Origin: JAWKZG01 sp041396125
GTDB lineage: Bacteria > Pseudomonadota > Gammaproteobacteria > Competibacterales > Competibacteraceae
Length of the DNA stretch: 64,000 bases
NCBI GenBank assembly: GCA_041396125.1
Contig: JAWKZG010000001.1
Coordinates: 186,001 to 250,000 of the forward strand
Reading direction: 5' to 3'
Every line of letters starts with the position of its first letter. The first letter of the stretch is position 1. Of this stretch, positions 1-8,756 are shown piece after piece. The notes below the pieces were generated by a model. It saw only the letters and a list, made by a program, of their open reading frames with translations, was not told the DNA's origin and did not search any database. Made by a program: the position numbers and the translations under genes.

Positions 1-20
1 GATTATTCAGAGAGGACATC

Positions 21-833
21 ATGGTGGAGAATCTTCCCGGCGATCTCGCATCGCGCTACCGCAGCAACGGTTATTACTTTCCTGTCAATATATTAAGCCC
101 GCAGGAGGCGCAAGCTTACCGGGCGCGCCTGGAAGCTGATGAAGCAGCCCAGGGTGAGCGTTTCCTGAAGGAGTTCCGGCACAAACCGCATTTGGTGACT
201 TCCTGGGCCTGGGAACTGGTACATCATCCACTGATTCTGGATGCGGTCGAAGCCGTGCTCGGACCCGATCTCTTATGCTGGGAGTCGGCGCTGTTCATGA
301 AAAACGCCAACAGTCCGGAATACATCAGCTGGCATCAGGATATTACCTATTGGGGGCTGGACAGTGATGCCGTTGCGACAGCCTGGCTGGCCTTGTCCCC
401 CAGCACTATCGAAAGCGGTTGCATGCGTGTGGTGCCGGGCAGCCATACTGCCGAGGTCGCTCCGCACCGGGACACGTATCAGAAAGAGAATCTGCTCTCG
501 CGCGGGCAGGAAATCGAAGTCGATGTGGATGAAGCCGAAGCGGTGGATCTTGTGCTGGAACCGGGTCAGGCTTCACTGCATCACGTCAAGATTATCCACG
601 GTTCTAATCCGAACCGTTCAGCGGATCGCCGCATCGGTTTTGCGATTCGTTATATTACGCCGAACGTCGGTCAGGTCGTGGGCGAACGCGACAGTGCAAC
701 ACTGGTGCGCGGTGAGGACCGGTTCGGACATTTTGAACTTGAGAATCGTCCCCATAAAGATTACGCTGCCGATGTTATTGCCTATCATGCCGTTTTGCGG
801 CAACGGCGCTACGATATACTCATGCGTCCATAG
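21..833 (+). CDS. Phytanoyl-CoA dioxygenase (PhyH) family protein
   Basis: A 270-residue Fe(II)/2-oxoglutarate-dependent oxygenase of the PhyH family, predicted cytoplasmic. The iron-binding facial triad is visible: WHQD gives His105 and Asp107, and His193 lies in KIIHGS. Arg204 or Arg210 is placed to hold 2-oxoglutarate. A GAGAGGA ribosome site lies just before the ATG. The gene sits upstream of a TRAP transporter operon on the same strand with only a short gap, so it may act on the imported compound. The substrate cannot be read from the sequence, because the family includes hydroxylases of lipids, osmolytes and phosphonates. The family is well supported and the specific reaction is not. 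Confidence 0.85.
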   Translation: MVENLPGDLASRYRSNGYYFPVNILSPQEAQAYRARLEADEAAQGERFLKEFRHKPHLVTSWAWELVHHPLILDAVEAVLGPDLLCWESALFMKNANSPEYISWHQDITYWGLDSDAVATAWLALSPSTIESGCMRVVPGSHTAEVAPHRDTYQKENLLSRGQEIEVDVDEAEAVDLVLEPGQASLHHVKIIHGSNPNRSADRRIGFAIRYITPNVGQVVGERDSATLVRGEDRFGHFELENRPHKDYAADVIAYHAVLRQRRYDILMRP

Positions 834-903
834 AGGCAGATGTGCTCATAGATGATGTAATTCTGTGGTTTTTGACTGTCAAAATACAATCCGGAGGAGT
901 TTT

Positions 904-1920
904 ATGACTTTTTACAATCGCATTGCACTCAGCGCAGCCGTGCTGGGTTTCGTCGGCGTTGCCCATGCTGCCGATTACACCTTGCGTATTCAGACCCACT
1001 ACAGTGCCGAATCGACCTCTGGCAAAAGCGTTGCGCAGTTCGTCGACGATATTCAGACCATGTCCGGTGGCCGTATCGAGGTTGAGATGTTCTATTCCTC
1101 GGCAGTGGTGAAATCAGTCGAAACCTTTGATGCTGCAGCCAATGGCATCATCGACATCGATATGACGGGGGCCGCTTACCAGACGGGTAAAAACCCGGCG
1201 TTTCAGTTTGTCGGCGACGTCATGGGCGGTTACGACACGCCCTGGCAGATGTTCTCCTGGCTGTATCATGGCGGCGGCAAGGCGCTGGCCGACGAACTCT
1301 ACGGCGAGTACGGCATGAAGTTCATCAGCTGGTGGACGCCCGGTCAGGAAACCATGTCATCATCCAAGCCGCTGGCCGGCCCGGCTGACCTGAAAGACTG
1401 GAAATTCCGTTCACCGCCAGGCATGGAAACCGAGATCTTCGCTTCCATGGGTGCCAGCCCGATCGTGATGGACTTCGGTGAGGTGTTCACCGCGCTGGAG
1501 ACCAAGATCATCGATGGTGCTGATGCCTCCAACCTGGCCAACAACAAGTCGATGGGTATCTACGACATCGTCAAGCACGCCACCTATCCGGGTTTCCACT
1601 CCATGCCGGCTGACCACATTGCCATCAACAAGGAAAAGTGGGACGAACTGCCGCCCGACTTGCAGCGTATCATCGAAGTGGCTGGCGAGCGCATGGGTTT
1701 TCGCAACAGCCTGTCGGCCGATGTGACCAACCACCTGGCAGCCCGGGAACTGCAGGCTGCCGGCGTGACCCTGTACGATTGGTCTGCTGAGGATCGTGGC
1801 GCATTCCGGAAGGTCGCTCAGGCGAAGTGGCAGGAGTGGGCCGACAGAACCCCCGAGGCGCGCAAGATCGTCGATAGCCATATCGAGTTCATGAAAATGC
1901 TTGGCCTGATCAAGGACTAG
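904..1920 (+). CDS. dctP: TRAP transporter substrate-binding protein, DctP family
   Basis: Periplasmic binding protein of a tripartite ATP-independent (TRAP) transporter, about 338 residues, the usual family length. An upstream in-frame start exists, but the ATG at 904 follows a strong GGAGGAG site and gives a clean signal peptide ending AHA before ADYT. The DctP core is recognisable, including the SPPGMET and ALETKIIDGAD segments typical of binders of carboxylates and 2-oxo acids. The small and large permease genes follow directly, so this is the receptor of a complete importer. A hairpin after the stop may give it higher expression than the permeases. The ligand is unknown. Confidence 0.92.
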   Translation: MTFYNRIALSAAVLGFVGVAHAADYTLRIQTHYSAESTSGKSVAQFVDDIQTMSGGRIEVEMFYSSAVVKSVETFDAAANGIIDIDMTGAAYQTGKNPAFQFVGDVMGGYDTPWQMFSWLYHGGGKALADELYGEYGMKFISWWTPGQETMSSSKPLAGPADLKDWKFRSPPGMETEIFASMGASPIVMDFGEVFTALETKIIDGADASNLANNKSMGIYDIVKHATYPGFHSMPADHIAINKEKWDELPPDLQRIIEVAGERMGFRNSLSADVTNHLAARELQAAGVTLYDWSAEDRGAFRKVAQAKWQEWADRTPEARKIVDSHIEFMKMLGLIKD

Positions 1921-1955
1921 GCCCGCCACTACTCTGACACCTGTTCATTGTTTAT

Positions 1956-1976
1956 CGCGCGGGGCAAGCCCGCGCG
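1956..1976 (+). terminator. Attenuator-like hairpin between dctP and dctQ
   Basis: An 8-bp perfect stem CGCGCGGG/CCCGCGCG with a 5-nt loop, followed by TTGTTTATT. It lies in the gap between the binding-protein gene and the permease genes. Such a hairpin can stop part of transcription or protect the upstream message, giving excess binding protein. The T-tract is imperfect. Confidence 0.5.
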
Positions 1977-2015
1977 TTGTTTATTGCGCCCCAACCTTAC
2001 TCTGAGAGCTGCCTC

Positions 2016-2657
2016 ATGCCGCCGCTTACCCCGAAAGACTACATGATCGTTGCGGCCCTGGCCGTCGGTGTCATTCTGTTCATGGTGTTTATATCACCAC
2101 GTCTGATCCACGGTATGGCCACCAAGATGTCGCATGATCCGGAGGCCGACCAATTGTCGATCTTCGATCGGATATCGCTGTACATCGCCTCGGTGACGAT
2201 GTGCCTGATAGCTGTGATTGTTGCAATCATGTTCTTCGAGATCGTCTCGCGCTATTTGTTTCAGCGTCCTACGCTGTGGGTCAACGAACTGTCGCTGTGG
2301 CTGGGGGGAATGGTCTATCTGTTCGGCGGCCTCTACGCTATGCAGCAACGCTGCCATATCCGTATCACGGTGGTATACGACGCGGTCCCGCGTGCTGTGC
2401 AGCGGCTGTTCGATATCATCTCGACCCTGTGCGTTGTCGCCTTCGCCGGTGCGGTGGTTTATGGCTACTGGGGGCAGGCGATGAAACGCTTTATGCGCTG
2501 GGAAGGCATGGGCACCGAATGGAATCCGCCGATTCCGGCCACTATGGGGCCGCTGGTGCTGATCGTGACCGCGCTGATTGCCCTGCAGGCGGTGAACAAT
2601 CTGTTCGCCGACTGGCACAAGGACAAGATATTGCACGACCCGACCGACGAAATCTGA
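2016..2657 (+). CDS. dctQ: TRAP transporter small permease, DctQ family
   Basis: Small membrane subunit of the TRAP transporter, about 213 residues. I chose the ATG at 2016 over the upstream TTG because the upstream extension lies in the attenuator stem region and GAGAG precedes the ATG. Four hydrophobic segments are visible: near residues 8-25, 50-75, 90-105 and 130-185, the last probably two helices. The NELSLWLGGMVYLFGGLYAM stretch is typical of DctQ. It lies 15 bp before dctM and would pair with DctM to form the Na+-driven membrane complex fed by the upstream DctP. Confidence 0.9.
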   Translation: MPPLTPKDYMIVAALAVGVILFMVFISPRLIHGMATKMSHDPEADQLSIFDRISLYIASVTMCLIAVIVAIMFFEIVSRYLFQRPTLWVNELSLWLGGMVYLFGGLYAMQQRCHIRITVVYDAVPRAVQRLFDIISTLCVVAFAGAVVYGYWGQAMKRFMRWEGMGTEWNPPIPATMGPLVLIVTALIALQAVNNLFADWHKDKILHDPTDEI

Positions 2658-2672
2658 GGCATAAACTAAACA

Positions 2673-3971
2673 ATGGATATCGGAACTCTTTCCTTATTGC
2701 TGCTGGTCGGCATTCTGCTGCTGCTGGCCATCGGCGTGCCGCTGGGTCTGGCCTCGGGCTTCCTGGGCGCGGTCGTGGTCTACATGAAGTTCGGCGAGCG
2801 TGGCTTCTACATTCTCGGTCAGCGCATGTACGACCTGACCACCGAGTATGTGCTCATCTCGGTACCTCTGTTCATTTTCATGGCGGCCCTGCTGGAGCGC
2901 TCGGGTATCGCCAAGGATATGTACGACGGTCTGAATATCTGGCTGAGCCGCACCCGTGGTGGCATTGCCATCGTCACGGCCGTCATGGCCATCGTCATGG
3001 CCGCCATGTCCGGAATTATCGGTGGCGAGGTGGTTCTGCTGGGGCTGATCGCGCTGCCGCAGATGCTGCGTCTGAAATACGATCAAAATCTGGCCATTGG
3101 CACGATCTGCGCCTCGGGCAGCCTGGGCACGATGATTCCGCCCTCTATCGTGCTGATCATCTACGGTCTGGTGACTGAAACCTCCATTCATGCGCTGTTC
3201 AAAGCGGCGATCATGCCTGGTCTGATACTCGGTGGTCTGTATATTCTGTACATCATTGTCCGGACCCGGCTCAATCCGCTGTTGGCACCGCTGCCCGAAC
3301 AGAACGAGGAAGTGACGCTGATGGACAAGCTCCGGGCCTTGCCCAAGCTGTTGCCGCCAGTGGCGCTGGTGGTGATCGTGCTCGGTTCGATCTACGGCGG
3401 TATCACCGGTATCACCGAGGCGGCTGGTATGGGTGTGGTCGGGGTATTGCTCATGATCGTGCTGCGGCGCGAATTCAGCTGGAACCTGTTCATCGAAGCG
3501 CTGCAGCGGACCTTCCGCTCCTCCGGTACTATCCTGTGGGTAACCTTCGGTGCCACCGCTCTGGCCGGTGCGTATTCAATCGCCGGCGGTCCGAGCTATG
3601 TCGCGGGGCTGATCGTCGGTGCCGACCTGCCACCGATGGGTATCATCCTGATGATGATGGCGCTGTTTCTGATTATGGGCGCGTTCATGGACTGGGTTGG
3701 TATTGTGCTGCTGGCCATGCCGGTGTTTCTGCCCATCGTCAAGCAACTGGGCTATGATCCGGTCTGGTTCGGTATTCTGTTCTGCGTCAATATGCAGGTG
3801 AGCTTCCTGAGTCCTCCTTTCGGTCCGGCTGCGTTTTATCTTAAATCGGTCGCGCCGCCTCATATCAGTCTGACTGATATATTCAAAAGCTTCCTGCCGT
3901 TCATCGGTATTCAATTATTTGTTTTAGTGCTGATGCTGATGTTTCCCATGCTGACGCACGTGTTTTTATAA
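2673..3971 (+). CDS. dctM: TRAP transporter large permease, DctM family
   Basis: Large, multi-spanning transport subunit of 432 residues, the usual DctM length. It is hydrophobic throughout. Family features are present, such as an early GVPLGLASGF segment, a GIIGGEV turn, the SGSLGTMIPPSI region with its conserved PPS, and a late FLSPPFGPAAFYLKSV motif. It follows dctQ by 15 bp and completes a dctPQM importer. Substrate class is not evident; dicarboxylates, 2-oxo acids and other organic acids are all carried by relatives. Confidence 0.93.
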   Translation: MDIGTLSLLLLVGILLLLAIGVPLGLASGFLGAVVVYMKFGERGFYILGQRMYDLTTEYVLISVPLFIFMAALLERSGIAKDMYDGLNIWLSRTRGGIAIVTAVMAIVMAAMSGIIGGEVVLLGLIALPQMLRLKYDQNLAIGTICASGSLGTMIPPSIVLIIYGLVTETSIHALFKAAIMPGLILGGLYILYIIVRTRLNPLLAPLPEQNEEVTLMDKLRALPKLLPPVALVVIVLGSIYGGITGITEAAGMGVVGVLLMIVLRREFSWNLFIEALQRTFRSSGTILWVTFGATALAGAYSIAGGPSYVAGLIVGADLPPMGIILMMMALFLIMGAFMDWVGIVLLAMPVFLPIVKQLGYDPVWFGILFCVNMQVSFLSPPFGPAAFYLKSVAPPHISLTDIFKSFLPFIGIQLFVLVLMLMFPMLTHVFL

Positions 3972-3997
3972 CTCGTTTTTTATAGCCGGTAAGTCCC

Positions 3998-4609
3998 GTG
4001 ATAAAAATCGACCCGCGTAAACTGGCCTGGACCCTGCTGGGTCTGGCCATTTTATACGGCGGCTATGACTGGTGGGTTCATCGTCCACTGCAGCAACCGC
4101 CCGGTATACTGGTGGCTGAGTCGCCGCAGCAGACAGCGTTGCAACAGGCTCAGCCCTGGACACATAAGGATTATCTGATCAAACCGCTGGCGGAGTACCA
4201 GCTGCAGGCCAGAGTGCTGGGCCGGGAAACTTACCGCTTCGATGCCACTGCGGATTTGTCGCCGCTGGATCTGGCGCTGGGCTGGGGACCGCTGTCTGAC
4301 AGCGCGGTACTGGAACAGATCGAGTTCAGCCAATCCAGTCGCTGGCTCAGCTGGCGGTTCGATATGCCGCCCGTGCCGCCAGCCGAAATAGCGCGCAATG
4401 TCGCCAATGTGCATGTCATTCCTGCCAACCCGCGCATTGAACGCCTGCTGGGTAAAGTCCGCCCGGGTCAGATTGCAGAGCTATCGGGCTATCTGGTGGA
4501 AGTCCGGCGCGGTGGCGTAGGCAGCCCCTGGGCCAGCTCACTCAGCCGCGATGACACCGGTAAAGGTGCCTGCGAAATCATGTGGGTGGAGCACCTGCGG
4601 CTGCTGTAG
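3998..4609 (+). CDS. Membrane-anchored protein of unknown function
   Basis: I do not recognise the family. The 203-residue protein begins with a GTG codon and has one N-terminal transmembrane segment (about residues 10-25, ending YDWWVHRP) followed by a soluble, probably periplasmic, domain. That domain contains HKDYLIKPLAEYQLQARVLG and a C-terminal WVEHLRLL. The spacing of 26 bp from dctM suggests cotranscription with the TRAP genes, but no transport-related motif is visible. The ribosome site is weak. A structure prediction of the soluble domain would be the first useful step. Confidence 0.6.
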   Translation: MIKIDPRKLAWTLLGLAILYGGYDWWVHRPLQQPPGILVAESPQQTALQQAQPWTHKDYLIKPLAEYQLQARVLGRETYRFDATADLSPLDLALGWGPLSDSAVLEQIEFSQSSRWLSWRFDMPPVPPAEIARNVANVHVIPANPRIERLLGKVRPGQIAELSGYLVEVRRGGVGSPWASSLSRDDTGKGACEIMWVEHLRLL

Positions 4610-4683
4610 AGCGGGCCTGCCCAGTGATGGCTGAATCGTGAACTGCGCATGATGCACATACCCGGGCAGTTTATTGCAGCCGT

Positions 4684-4902
4684 CTAGAAACTAAACTCAT
4701 TGCGGTTGATAGCCTGCTGACCTTCCACCCCGTAGTGATCGCGGGTGGCGCGGCGGTCAATACTGTGGCCACGGTAACAGAGCAGCTGGCTGTCAAAGCA
4801 TTCCAGTGTTAGTGGTTCGGCTGGTGCAGCGCAACCGGCCAGCAGCACCGGCAGTATCCATAGTAATACCCCTATATTGGGAGGCGCGGATTTCATCGGC
4901 AT
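4684..4902 (-). CDS. Small lipoprotein, paralogue of the one at 25.9 kb
   Basis: A short secreted protein of about 72 residues with a signal peptide ending in the lipobox LAGC. The start is one of two close ATGs (4902 or 4896), both downstream of AGGAG at 4911-4907. The mature part carries the pattern ECFDSQLLCYRGHSIDRRAT, then a Gly-rich AI-containing tail. The same pattern, EC...CYRG...DR.ATR...G..G..AI, recurs in the lipoprotein at 25939-26163. I do not know the family. It lies divergent to the SNF2 helicase gene with about 110 bp between starts. Confidence 0.65.
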   Translation of the reverse strand: MPMKSAPPNIGVLLWILPVLLAGCAAPAEPLTLECFDSQLLCYRGHSIDRRATRDHYGVEGQQAINRNEFSF

Positions 4903-5015
4903 AACTCTCCTGATAGCTGTTTGCATAAATTAGAACGTTTCTGGCTACAGAAGTGCTAATTTATCGTTTAGGTCCTGATTCTTTATACCCAATACCCAAC
5001 AATACTTTTGCAGCG

Positions 5016-8000
5016 ATGCTTCTTACCAAAAAAGATATCCGCCATGCTTTCAGAGCTGACTATTACCGCCGGGGTGAACGTTATCAGCGGCAGGGCCGGG
5101 TGTTGCGAACAGACTGGTTTGCTGATGAAAACATATTGGAAGCCGATGTGCTGGGCACAGAACTTTATAGCCAGACGATCGAGCTGGAAGTTTACCGAGG
5201 CAGGATAACTATCTCAGGAGAATGCTCCTGTCCGGTCGGTTTCAACTGTAAACATGTGGTAGCGGCTTTACTGGCGTTTTTTGACACACCACAGCAGCCA
5301 GCATCCAACAAAGCCCCGGCAGCTGCTGCGCCCGCCCCCGATCCTCTGCAGGCCTGGCAGGAAGGCGTTCTGCAAGCGGTTCAGGCCGAACGGAATCTGG
5401 CGTCGGAACCCAATACCCTGGATCGCTTATTGTATATCCTGCAACTCCAGCAGGGACCACAGCGTACTGATCTGGGGTTGGAGGTCGTTCGTGCCCGCGT
5501 CTTGAAAAACGGCGGCTACGGTAAACCGATGCCCTTCAGCCTGAACGCTTACACCGATTATTACGGTTCTTACGGTTACGGCATGCCATCTTACGCCAGC
5601 GAGGCGGATACAGCTATTCTTAAGCGTTTGCGCCTGGAGCCCAGTCAGCATAAACCTCGCTTGCAGGGTGAAGATGGCGCGCTGTTGTTGAAGCGTCTGT
5701 TGCAAACCGGGCGCTGTTTCTTACAGGATAAAGACCGTCCACCGCTGAGGCTTGGCGCAATGCGGCCTTTGCGTATCGATTGGGAACAAAAAGACGAGAA
5801 CTCGACCCGGTTGCGCTTACAGCCTGAAGGGTTGGGGGCAAACTGGATTCTCTGTCCGCTCGAACCGCCTTGGTATATCGACCCGGACAGTAATCTTTGT
5901 GGCTTGCTGGAACTTAATGGCTACACCCTGTCCGGTGCGTTGCTGGATCGTTTGCGTTATCTGCCCGCAGTGCCGACCGGGGATCTGCCGCAGCTTGCAC
6001 GGTTTTTGCTCAAGCAACTGCCGCCGCATAGTGTCCCGCTGCCCGTTGAGCTGCCCGTGCATGATCTGGTCGATGTCGAACCCACGCCAGTGCTGCGGCT
6101 ATGGGGACGCCCGCGTGGCGATACCATGCTTGAATTGTTTGGCCGGGTGCAGTTTGACTACCAGGGGGTACGAACAGCGCCCATGATGGTGCTGGAACAG
6201 GCGTTTAGCCTGCATCAGCAGGATGAGCAGGAATACCGTATTCAGCATCATGCGCTGATTGAGGCCGATGCCCTGGCCCAATTGGTTGCGCTGGATTTCG
6301 AGCCTACTGCTACTGAGCCGGAGGAGCGCCAGCTGGATGTATATTTCCCGGCTGACAATATTCTGAGTCAGAGCATACGCTGGCAGCAATTCGTCAACGC
6401 CGACCTGCCTGCGCTGGAACAGCAAGGTTGGCTGATCGAGCGCGATGCCAGTTTCCAGCTGGATATCCTGGAACCCAGCCAGTGGCAGAGCAGTCTGGAC
6501 GATAGCAGCGGCGAGCACTGGTTCGACTTGGCTTTAAGTGTCACGGTAGCGGATCAGCAGGTGCAATTATTACCCCTGCTGGTAAACCTGTTGGAGCAGT
6601 TCGGTCCTAATGTTGATCCGCTGGCGCAGCTGGATCAGATGGAGGTTGTGATGGTGGCGCTGAGTCCGGGTGTCTGGCTGCGTCTGCCCAGCGCGCAACT
6701 GCGTCCGGTGCTGGAAGTGCTAATCGAGCTATACGACGGTTTGCGCCTGGGTGCCGCAGGTCAAATACGCTTGCCACGGGCACAAGCCACAACCCTGCTG
6801 GAACTGGAGCGGGCGCTGGCCCAGCAGGGCGCGGAGCTGCTCTGGCAGGGCGGTGAAAAAATTCGCGAACTGGCACGCAAGCTGGCGGATTTCGAGGGCG
6901 TCCAGGAAGTTCCCGTGCCTGCCAATCTGCACGCCGAGCTGCGGTCATATCAGCAAGCCGGTTTGAATTGGTTGCAATTTTTGCGTGAATACAGTTTTGG
7001 CGGCATCCTGGCCGATGATATGGGGCTGGGTAAAACCGTGCAGACACTGGCACATCTGCTGCTGGAAAAAAACGCCGGCCGACTGACTCAACCCGCGCTG
7101 GTTATCGCGCCGACCAGCGTGATCAGCAATTGGCGTCGCGAAACCGAACGGTTTGCCCCGGAACTGCGGGTGCTGATGTTGCACGGCAGCGGGCGGAAAA
7201 AGGATTTTGACCGTATCGGTGAGCACGATCTGGTGCTGACCACGTATCCTTTGCTGCTGCGCGATCACAAACAACTCCAGCAACAGCGTTTTCACAGCCT
7301 GATTCTGGATGAGGCGCACTATATTAAAAACGCCAAAGCGAAGACAACTCAGGTTGTTAGTACCTTACAGGCGGAGCATTTTCTGTGTCTGACGGGCACG
7401 CCGCTGGAAAATAATCTGTCTGAACTTTGGTCGCTGTTCAATTTTTTAATGCCGGGCTTTCTGAGCGATCTGACCCGCTTTACACGTTTGTTCCGCACGC
7501 CCATTGAAAAAACCAATGATCCTGTCCGCCAGCGCGAACTGAACCGGCGTATCAAACCGTTCGTATTGCGCCGGACCAAGCAGCAAGTTGCCCGTGAACT
7601 GCCGCCCAAAACTGAAATCGTGCAGAACGTCACTTTGGGCAAGGAGCAGGCGGTGCTGTATGAAAGTATCCGGGTTGCGATGGAACAGCGGGTACGCCAA
7701 TTGCTGGCAGATCGTGGTCTGGCGCGCAGTCATATCGAGATTCTGGACGCGCTGCTGAAACTGCGCCAGGTGTGCTGCGATCCGCGCCTGGTCAAGCTGG
7801 CCAGCGCTGCCAAAGTCACCCAATCCGCCAAGCTCGAGCTGTTGCTGGATATATTGCCGGAGCTGCTGGCTGAAGGCCATAAAGTGCTGCTGTTTTCGCA
7901 GTTTGTCGAGATGCTGCAATTAATCGAAACCGAGCTGCAAAACCTTGGCATCGATTACACGAAACTGACCGGACGAACGCGCAAGCGGGATGAAGCTATC

Positions 8001-8345
8001 GCGCGCTTTCAGGAGGGCTCGGCGGCCGTTTTTCTCATCAGTCTGAAAGCCGGTGGCGTAGGACTTAATCTGACCGCAGCCGACACAGTGATTGTGTATG
8101 ACCCCTGGTGGAACCCGGCTGCTGAGCAGCAGGCTATCGATCGTGCCTACCGGATTGGTCAGGATAAACCCGTGTTCGTTTATAAACTGATCGCCGAGCA
8201 AAGTCTGGAAGAAAAGATTTTACTGTTGCAGCAACGTAAAAAAGCGCTCGCTGATGCCTTGTACGAAGAAGGCGCTGGTGGTCAGTTATCGTTGACTGCG
8301 GACGAATTGTTGCAGTTATTGCAGCCTTTAGGTCACCTCCCGTGA
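5016..8345 (+). CDS. SNF2-family helicase with N-terminal SWIM zinc finger
   Basis: A 1109-residue DNA-dependent ATPase of the bacterial SNF2/RapA-like group. A SWIM zinc-binding motif lies near the N-terminus (C70, C72, C78, H80 in CSCPVGFNCKH). A long middle region follows, then the SNF2 core: Walker A DDMGLGKTVQT at about 665, DEAH box at about 764, LTGTPLENNLSELWSLFNFL, and C-terminal helicase motifs ending AIDRAYRIGQDKPV near 1038. All catalytic motifs look intact. The ATG at 5016 is preferred to a GTG at 4953 because homology-like sequence (KKDIRHAF) begins there; neither has a strong ribosome site. Probable role is remodelling protein-DNA or RNA polymerase complexes; the target is unknown. 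Confidence 0.93.
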   Translation: MLLTKKDIRHAFRADYYRRGERYQRQGRVLRTDWFADENILEADVLGTELYSQTIELEVYRGRITISGECSCPVGFNCKHVVAALLAFFDTPQQPASNKAPAAAAPAPDPLQAWQEGVLQAVQAERNLASEPNTLDRLLYILQLQQGPQRTDLGLEVVRARVLKNGGYGKPMPFSLNAYTDYYGSYGYGMPSYASEADTAILKRLRLEPSQHKPRLQGEDGALLLKRLLQTGRCFLQDKDRPPLRLGAMRPLRIDWEQKDENSTRLRLQPEGLGANWILCPLEPPWYIDPDSNLCGLLELNGYTLSGALLDRLRYLPAVPTGDLPQLARFLLKQLPPHSVPLPVELPVHDLVDVEPTPVLRLWGRPRGDTMLELFGRVQFDYQGVRTAPMMVLEQAFSLHQQDEQEYRIQHHALIEADALAQLVALDFEPTATEPEERQLDVYFPADNILSQSIRWQQFVNADLPALEQQGWLIERDASFQLDILEPSQWQSSLDDSSGEHWFDLALSVTVADQQVQLLPLLVNLLEQFGPNVDPLAQLDQMEVVMVALSPGVWLRLPSAQLRPVLEVLIELYDGLRLGAAGQIRLPRAQATTLLELERALAQQGAELLWQGGEKIRELARKLADFEGVQEVPVPANLHAELRSYQQAGLNWLQFLREYSFGGILADDMGLGKTVQTLAHLLLEKNAGRLTQPALVIAPTSVISNWRRETERFAPELRVLMLHGSGRKKDFDRIGEHDLVLTTYPLLLRDHKQLQQQRFHSLILDEAHYIKNAKAKTTQVVSTLQAEHFLCLTGTPLENNLSELWSLFNFLMPGFLSDLTRFTRLFRTPIEKTNDPVRQRELNRRIKPFVLRRTKQQVARELPPKTEIVQNVTLGKEQAVLYESIRVAMEQRVRQLLADRGLARSHIEILDALLKLRQVCCDPRLVKLASAAKVTQSAKLELLLDILPELLAEGHKVLLFSQFVEMLQLIETELQNLGIDYTKLTGRTRKRDEAIARFQEGSAAVFLISLKAGGVGLNLTAADTVIVYDPWWNPAAEQQAIDRAYRIGQDKPVFVYKLIAEQSLEEKILLLQQRKKALADALYEEGAGGQLSLTADELLQLLQPLGHLP

Positions 8346-8756
8346 TGCAAGGCTAAAGGTTGGATTTTTTCTGCAGGATTCCTGCGTGAATGACACAGAA
8401 TCAGGATAATTTTTTTTTGGACGCGTGTTAACAGCGTCAAATTAATGGTTTTTCCGGTTTATGTGAATTTTTATGAATTTTTGTAAAAGTTTGTTATTAA
8501 AAATAAAAAACGCGTTTGGCTGGTGTATTTTTTAAGAATACCGTCAATTATCCAGCAGGTTGATCTATTGCGCTATTACCAGGGGGCATTGTCATGCTGT
8601 TTGCAAATAACGCGTACTACAGCTGCGTTGCAGGATCTGGAAGAAATTGATAGAACAAGCAAAAATTTGTTTTGGCACTATATTTGCTAAATATCAACCT
8701 CCGTTTCATCATGTGCTTGTTTATCCTAATCCCAGCGACTTTAATTATTTAACTCG
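8346..8756 (+). other. Intergenic region with A/T-rich leader
   Basis: A 411-bp non-coding gap. It begins with a short palindrome (CTGCAGGATTCCTGCG, about 8373-8388) that could end the helicase transcript. A very A/T-rich stretch follows at about 8405-8535. The sigma-54 promoter of the GGDEF-EAL gene lies near the end. I see no reading frame or RNA gene. Confidence 0.6.
8672..8688 (+). promoter_or_regulatory. Sigma-54 (RpoN) promoter, -24/-12 type
   Basis: TTGGCAC-TATAT-TTGCT matches the sigma-54 consensus TGGCAC-N5-TTGCW, with exactly 10 bp between the invariant GG (8674-8675) and GC (8686-8687). Transcription would begin near 8699, giving a leader of about 58 nt before the ATG at 8757. Transcription from such promoters needs an enhancer-binding activator. 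Confidence 0.75.
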
